Assembly: GCA_945949475.1 (NCBI GenBank)
Contig: CAMFET010000034.1
Span: 1 to 7,549, forward strand
DNA from: an uncultured Phascolarctobacterium sp.
GTDB lineage: Bacteria; Bacillota; Negativicutes; Acidaminococcales; Acidaminococcaceae
DNA: 7,549 bases
Direction: 5' to 3'
Shown here: positions 4,851 to 7,549 of the stretch, piece by piece
How the letters are laid out: every line of letters starts with the position of its first letter
Position numbering within the stretch: the first letter of the stretch is position 1
Notes under the pieces: model-generated
Databases searched by the model: none
Told to the model about the DNA's origin: nothing
Seen by the model: the letters and a program-made list of their open reading frames with translations, nothing else
Translations under genes and position numbers: made by a program

Positions 4851-5321
4851 ATGCCGAGAAAAGGCCCTGTAACTAAAAGAGACGTACTGCCGGATCCGGT
4901 GTACGGTTCTAAGCTTTTAACTAGATTTATCAATAAAATTATGCTCGACGGCAAAAAAGGCGTTGCAGAACGTATTGTATACGATGCATTCGACCTGGTT
5001 CGTGCAAAAACTGGTAAAGATCCTCTGGAAGTTTTCGATGCAGCAATGCAAAACGTAATGCCGCTGTTGGAAGTACGTGCTCGCCGTGTTGGCGGTGCTA
5101 ACTACCAAGTTCCGGTTGAAGTTCGCGCTGATCGTAAAACCACCCTGGGTATCCGTTGGCTGGTAAACTACTCTCGTCTGCGTGGTGAAAGAACCATGTA
5201 CGAGCGCGTAGCTGGTGAAATTATGGATGCTTCCAATGGCACTGGCGCAGCTGTTAAAAAACGTGAAGATACCCACAAGATGGCAGAAGCAAACAAAGCA
5301 TTTGCTCATTACCGCTGGTAA
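4851..5321 (+). CDS. rpsG: 30S ribosomal protein S7
   Basis: The 156-residue protein has the standard bacterial S7 length. It nucleates assembly of the 30S head by binding the 3' major domain of 16S rRNA and lies at the E site. Visible marks are the N-terminal MPRKGPVTKRDVLPDPVYGS, RFINKIMLDGKKGVAERIVYDAF (25-47), the beta-hairpin arm around EVRARRVGGANYQVPVEVR (74-92), RWLVNYSRLRGE (102-113) and the C-terminal KREDTHKMAEANKAFAHYRW. AAGGAGGG (4837-4844) precedes the ATG by six bases. In E. coli S7 represses its operon by binding the rpsL-rpsG spacer. The 46-base spacer here is AT-rich and shows no obvious stable structure, so that mode of control is not evident. fusA follows after 35 bases. 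Confidence 0.99.
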   Translation: MPRKGPVTKRDVLPDPVYGSKLLTRFINKIMLDGKKGVAERIVYDAFDLVRAKTGKDPLEVFDAAMQNVMPLLEVRARRVGGANYQVPVEVRADRKTTLGIRWLVNYSRLRGERTMYERVAGEIMDASNGTGAAVKKREDTHKMAEANKAFAHYRW

Positions 5322-5341
5322 TGACCTGTCTCAGTTAATTT

Positions 5342-5348
5342 GAGGAGG
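5342..5348 (+). promoter_or_regulatory. Ribosome binding site that supports the GTG start of fusA
   Basis: GAGGAGG ends eight bases before GTG 5357. The next in-frame ATG (codon 16, in NIGIMAHIDAGKT) would cut into the start of the G domain, so GTG is the credible start. Confidence 0.9.
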
Positions 5349-5356
5349 ATAAAGAA

Positions 5357-7459
5357 GTGGGCAGATTAATTCCGCTTGAGAGAACTAGAAATATCGGCAT
5401 CATGGCTCACATCGATGCTGGTAAAACCACTACTACCGAACGTATTCTGTTCTATACCGGCAGAGTACACAAAATCGGTGAAACTCATGAAGGCGCTGCT
5501 ACCATGGACTGGATGGTTCAAGAGCAAGAGCGTGGTATCACCATCACCTCTGCTGCAACCACCTGCTACTGGGAAGGCTCTGAGAAACAATTTGATAAAC
5601 ATCGTATCAACATCATCGACACTCCGGGCCACGTTGACTTCACTGTAGAGGTTGAACGTTCCCTGCGTGTTCTGGACGGCTCTGTTGCAGTTTTCTGTGC
5701 TAAGGGCGGCGTTGAACCTCAATCTGAAACCGTATGGCGTCAGGCTGACAAGTACAGCGTACCTCGTATGGCATATGTAAACAAAATGGATATCACCGGC
5801 GCTGATTTCTATCGCGTAGTTGATATGATGAAAACCCGTCTGAATGCCAACGCTGTTCCCATTCAACTGCCTATCGGCTACGAAGATACCTTCGAAGGCA
5901 TGGTAGACCTCATCAAAATGAGAGCAATCGTTTATGACGATAAGCTGGGTAAAGAAGAAGAATTCATCGAAATTCCTGAAGATATGAAGGAAAAAGCTGA
6001 AGAATATCGTGCAGCTCTGATTGAAGCAGTTGCTGAAAGCGATGACGAGCTGATGATGAAATACTTGGAAGGCGAAGAGCTGACCGAGGAAGAAATCATC
6101 GCTGGTATCCGCAAAGCAACCATCGCTTGCAAGATGACTCCGGTATGCTGCGGCTCTTCCTACAAGAACAAAGGCGTTCAACCGATGCTGGACGCTGTAA
6201 TCCAATTCATGCCCGCTCCTACTGATATCCCGAATATCAAAGGCGTAAATCCTGAAACCGGTGAAGAAGACGAGCGTCCGTCCTCCGACGATGCTCCGTT
6301 CGCAGCACTGGCCTTCAAGATTGCTACCGACCCCTTCGTTGGTAAGCTGGCATTCTTCCGCGTATACTCCGGTACCCTGACCTCTGGCTCTTATGTATAT
6401 AACTCCAGCAAGGGTAAACGCGAGCGTATCGGTCGTATCCTGCAAATGCATGCTAACCACCGCGAAGAAATTGAACAAGTTTACTCCGGTGATATCGCAG
6501 CTGCTGTAGGTCTGAAAGACACCACTACCGGTGATACTCTCTGCGATGAGAAAAACGAGATCATCCTCGAATCTATGGTATTCCCTGATCCTGTAATCTC
6601 CGTTGCAGTTGAACCTAAAACTAAAGCTGACCAGGAAAAAATGGGCATCGCCCTGCAAAAACTGGCAGAAGAAGATCCGACCTTCCGTGTTCACACTGAT
6701 CCTGAAACCTCCCAAACCATTATTTCCGGTATGGGCGAGCTTCACCTGGACATCATTGTTGACCGTCTGCTGCGCGAATTCAAAGTAGGCTGCACTGTTG
6801 GTAACCCGCAGGTTGCTTATCGCGAAACCATTCGCAAAGCTGTTAAATCCGAAGGTAAATTTGTTCGTCAGTCCGGTGGTAAAGGCCAATATGGTCATTG
6901 CTGGCTGGAAATCACTCCGCGTGAACCTGGCGAAGGCTTCCTGTTTGAAAACAAAGTTGTTGGCGGCGCTATTCCTAAGGAATACATCGCTCCTATCGAA
7001 GCAGGCGTTAAGGAAGCTATGGAAAACGGCGTAGTTGCTGGTTATCCCATGGTTGACATCGCTGTAGCTGTATACGACGGTTCTTACCACGAAGTCGACT
7101 CTTCTGAAATGGCATTTAAGATTGCCGGCTCCATGGGCTTCAGAAGTGGTGCTGAAAAAGCTAACCCGGTTATTCTGGAACCCTACATGAAAGTAGAAAT
7201 CACTGTTCCTGAAGAATACATGGGCGATGTAATCGGCGACGTAAACTCTCGTCGTGGTCGCATCGAAGGTATGGAAGCTCGCAACGGTGCACAAGTAATT
7301 CATGCATTCGTTCCGCTGGCTGAAATGTTCGGTTATGCAACCGACCTGCGCAGCAAGACTCAAGGTCGTGGCAACTACTCTATGGAAGTTGACCACTACG
7401 AAGACGTTCCCAAGAACATTGCTGAAGCAATCATTGCTAAAAACAAAGGCACCAACTAA
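5357..7459 (+). CDS. fusA: Elongation factor G
   Basis: The 700-residue GTPase drives ribosome translocation and, with RRF, ribosome recycling. The G domain (about 1-290) carries the P-loop AHIDAGKT (17-24), switch I RGITIT with Thr62, DTPGH (88-92) with the catalytic-site His92, and NKMD (142-145); the acidic G' insert spans about 160-265. Domain II follows (about 295-405), then domain III with GMGELHLDI, domain IV with GGKGQYGH (507-514) and the tip DGSYHEVDSSEMAF (His578, equal to E. coli His583), and domain V with PEEYMGDVIGDVNSRRGRI. No domain is missing and the length is normal. The canonical sequence marks this as EF-G I of the str operon, not a tetracycline-protection or EF-G II paralogue. 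The start is GTG. The sole TTA codon I noticed early in the gene is codon 4, and Leu, Ser codon choice is strongly restricted. Confidence 0.99.
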   Translation: MGRLIPLERTRNIGIMAHIDAGKTTTTERILFYTGRVHKIGETHEGAATMDWMVQEQERGITITSAATTCYWEGSEKQFDKHRINIIDTPGHVDFTVEVERSLRVLDGSVAVFCAKGGVEPQSETVWRQADKYSVPRMAYVNKMDITGADFYRVVDMMKTRLNANAVPIQLPIGYEDTFEGMVDLIKMRAIVYDDKLGKEEEFIEIPEDMKEKAEEYRAALIEAVAESDDELMMKYLEGEELTEEEIIAGIRKATIACKMTPVCCGSSYKNKGVQPMLDAVIQFMPAPTDIPNIKGVNPETGEEDERPSSDDAPFAALAFKIATDPFVGKLAFFRVYSGTLTSGSYVYNSSKGKRERIGRILQMHANHREEIEQVYSGDIAAAVGLKDTTTGDTLCDEKNEIILESMVFPDPVISVAVEPKTKADQEKMGIALQKLAEEDPTFRVHTDPETSQTIISGMGELHLDIIVDRLLREFKVGCTVGNPQVAYRETIRKAVKSEGKFVRQSGGKGQYGHCWLEITPREPGEGFLFENKVVGGAIPKEYIAPIEAGVKEAMENGVVAGYPMVDIAVAVYDGSYHEVDSSEMAFKIAGSMGFRSGAEKANPVILEPYMKVEITVPEEYMGDVIGDVNSRRGRIEGMEARNGAQVIHAFVPLAEMFGYATDLRSKTQGRGNYSMEVDHYEDVPKNIAEAIIAKNKGTN

Positions 7460-7495
7460 GCCTAGTTTTAAAGAACCTTAAGGAGGAAATTCACA

Positions 7496-7549
7496 ATGGC
7501 AAAAGCTAAATATGAAAGAACTAAACCCCATCTGAATATCGGCACCATC
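7496..7549 (+). CDS. tuf: Elongation factor Tu (N-terminal 18 codons, runs off the window)
   Basis: The visible residues MAKAKYERTKPHLNIGTI match the EF-Tu N-terminus just before its P-loop; EF-Tu delivers aminoacyl-tRNA to the ribosome. The only small deviation is Leu13 where most EF-Tu proteins have Val, a conservative change. AAGGAGG (7480-7486) lies nine bases before the ATG, and the gene begins 36 bases after fusA with no terminator between them, as expected for the last gene of the str operon. The GTP-binding motifs and the rest of the gene lie beyond the right edge, so it cannot be told whether this copy is intact or whether a second tuf exists. Confidence 0.96.
   Translation, partial: MAKAKYERTKPHLNIGTI

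Noticed and set aside
4917..5309. - strand frame of 130 codons opposite rpsG
   Set aside because: Shadow of rpsG caused by its codon bias.
5366..7396. Very long - strand open frame opposite fusA
   Set aside because: It is in exact antisense register with fusA and is explained by the gene's codon bias; no ribosome site or recognisable domain.

Overview
The window is chromosomal DNA from a low-to-mid GC Firmicute. Strong AAGGAGG-type ribosome sites, an L7Ae-family gene in front of rpsL, and near-consensus sigma-A promoters all fit Firmicutes. The mix of an AMACR/CoA-transferase-type gene, a PepSY protein and an SSS symporter is compatible with Negativicutes (Acidaminococcaceae-like), but that finer placement is an inference and was not tested. 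I see no mobile element, CRISPR array, integrase or phage gene.

Left part (1-2170): the 3' end of an RlmI-like class I SAM-dependent rRNA methyltransferase is followed after a short gap by a family III CoA-transferase/alpha-methylacyl-CoA racemase-like gene. A strong hairpin at 1382-1411 separates this + strand pair from a convergent - strand gene for a secreted two-repeat PepSY protein, which has its own promoter. Next comes a - strand tRNA-Arg(ACG) with an encoded CCA end, a consensus promoter and an intrinsic terminator.

Middle (2171-3814): a 167-base divergent promoter region serves the tRNA (-) and a single-gene sodium:solute symporter unit (+). The -35 box of the symporter promoter lies inside a perfect inverted repeat, which suggests a repressor or activator site. 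The symporter probably starts at GTG 2338 and ends at a strong hairpin terminator.

Right part (3815-7549): a poorly coding stretch holds a doubtful 71-residue - strand ORF. It leads into a consensus promoter that starts the str operon: an L7Ae/RplGB-type K-turn-binding protein, rpsL (S12), rpsG (S7), fusA (EF-G) and the start of tuf (EF-Tu), which runs off the window. These genes make parts of the 30S subunit and the two main elongation factors, and would be co-transcribed. The operon is not preceded by rpoBC here. The short leader of the L7Ae gene can be drawn as a kink-turn abutting its own Shine-Dalgarno sequence, a possible autoregulatory switch.

Most of the window is ordinary housekeeping DNA. 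The points most worth checking are the possible kink-turn, the palindrome in the symporter promoter, the hairpin between the L7Ae gene and rpsL, and the small - strand ORF.
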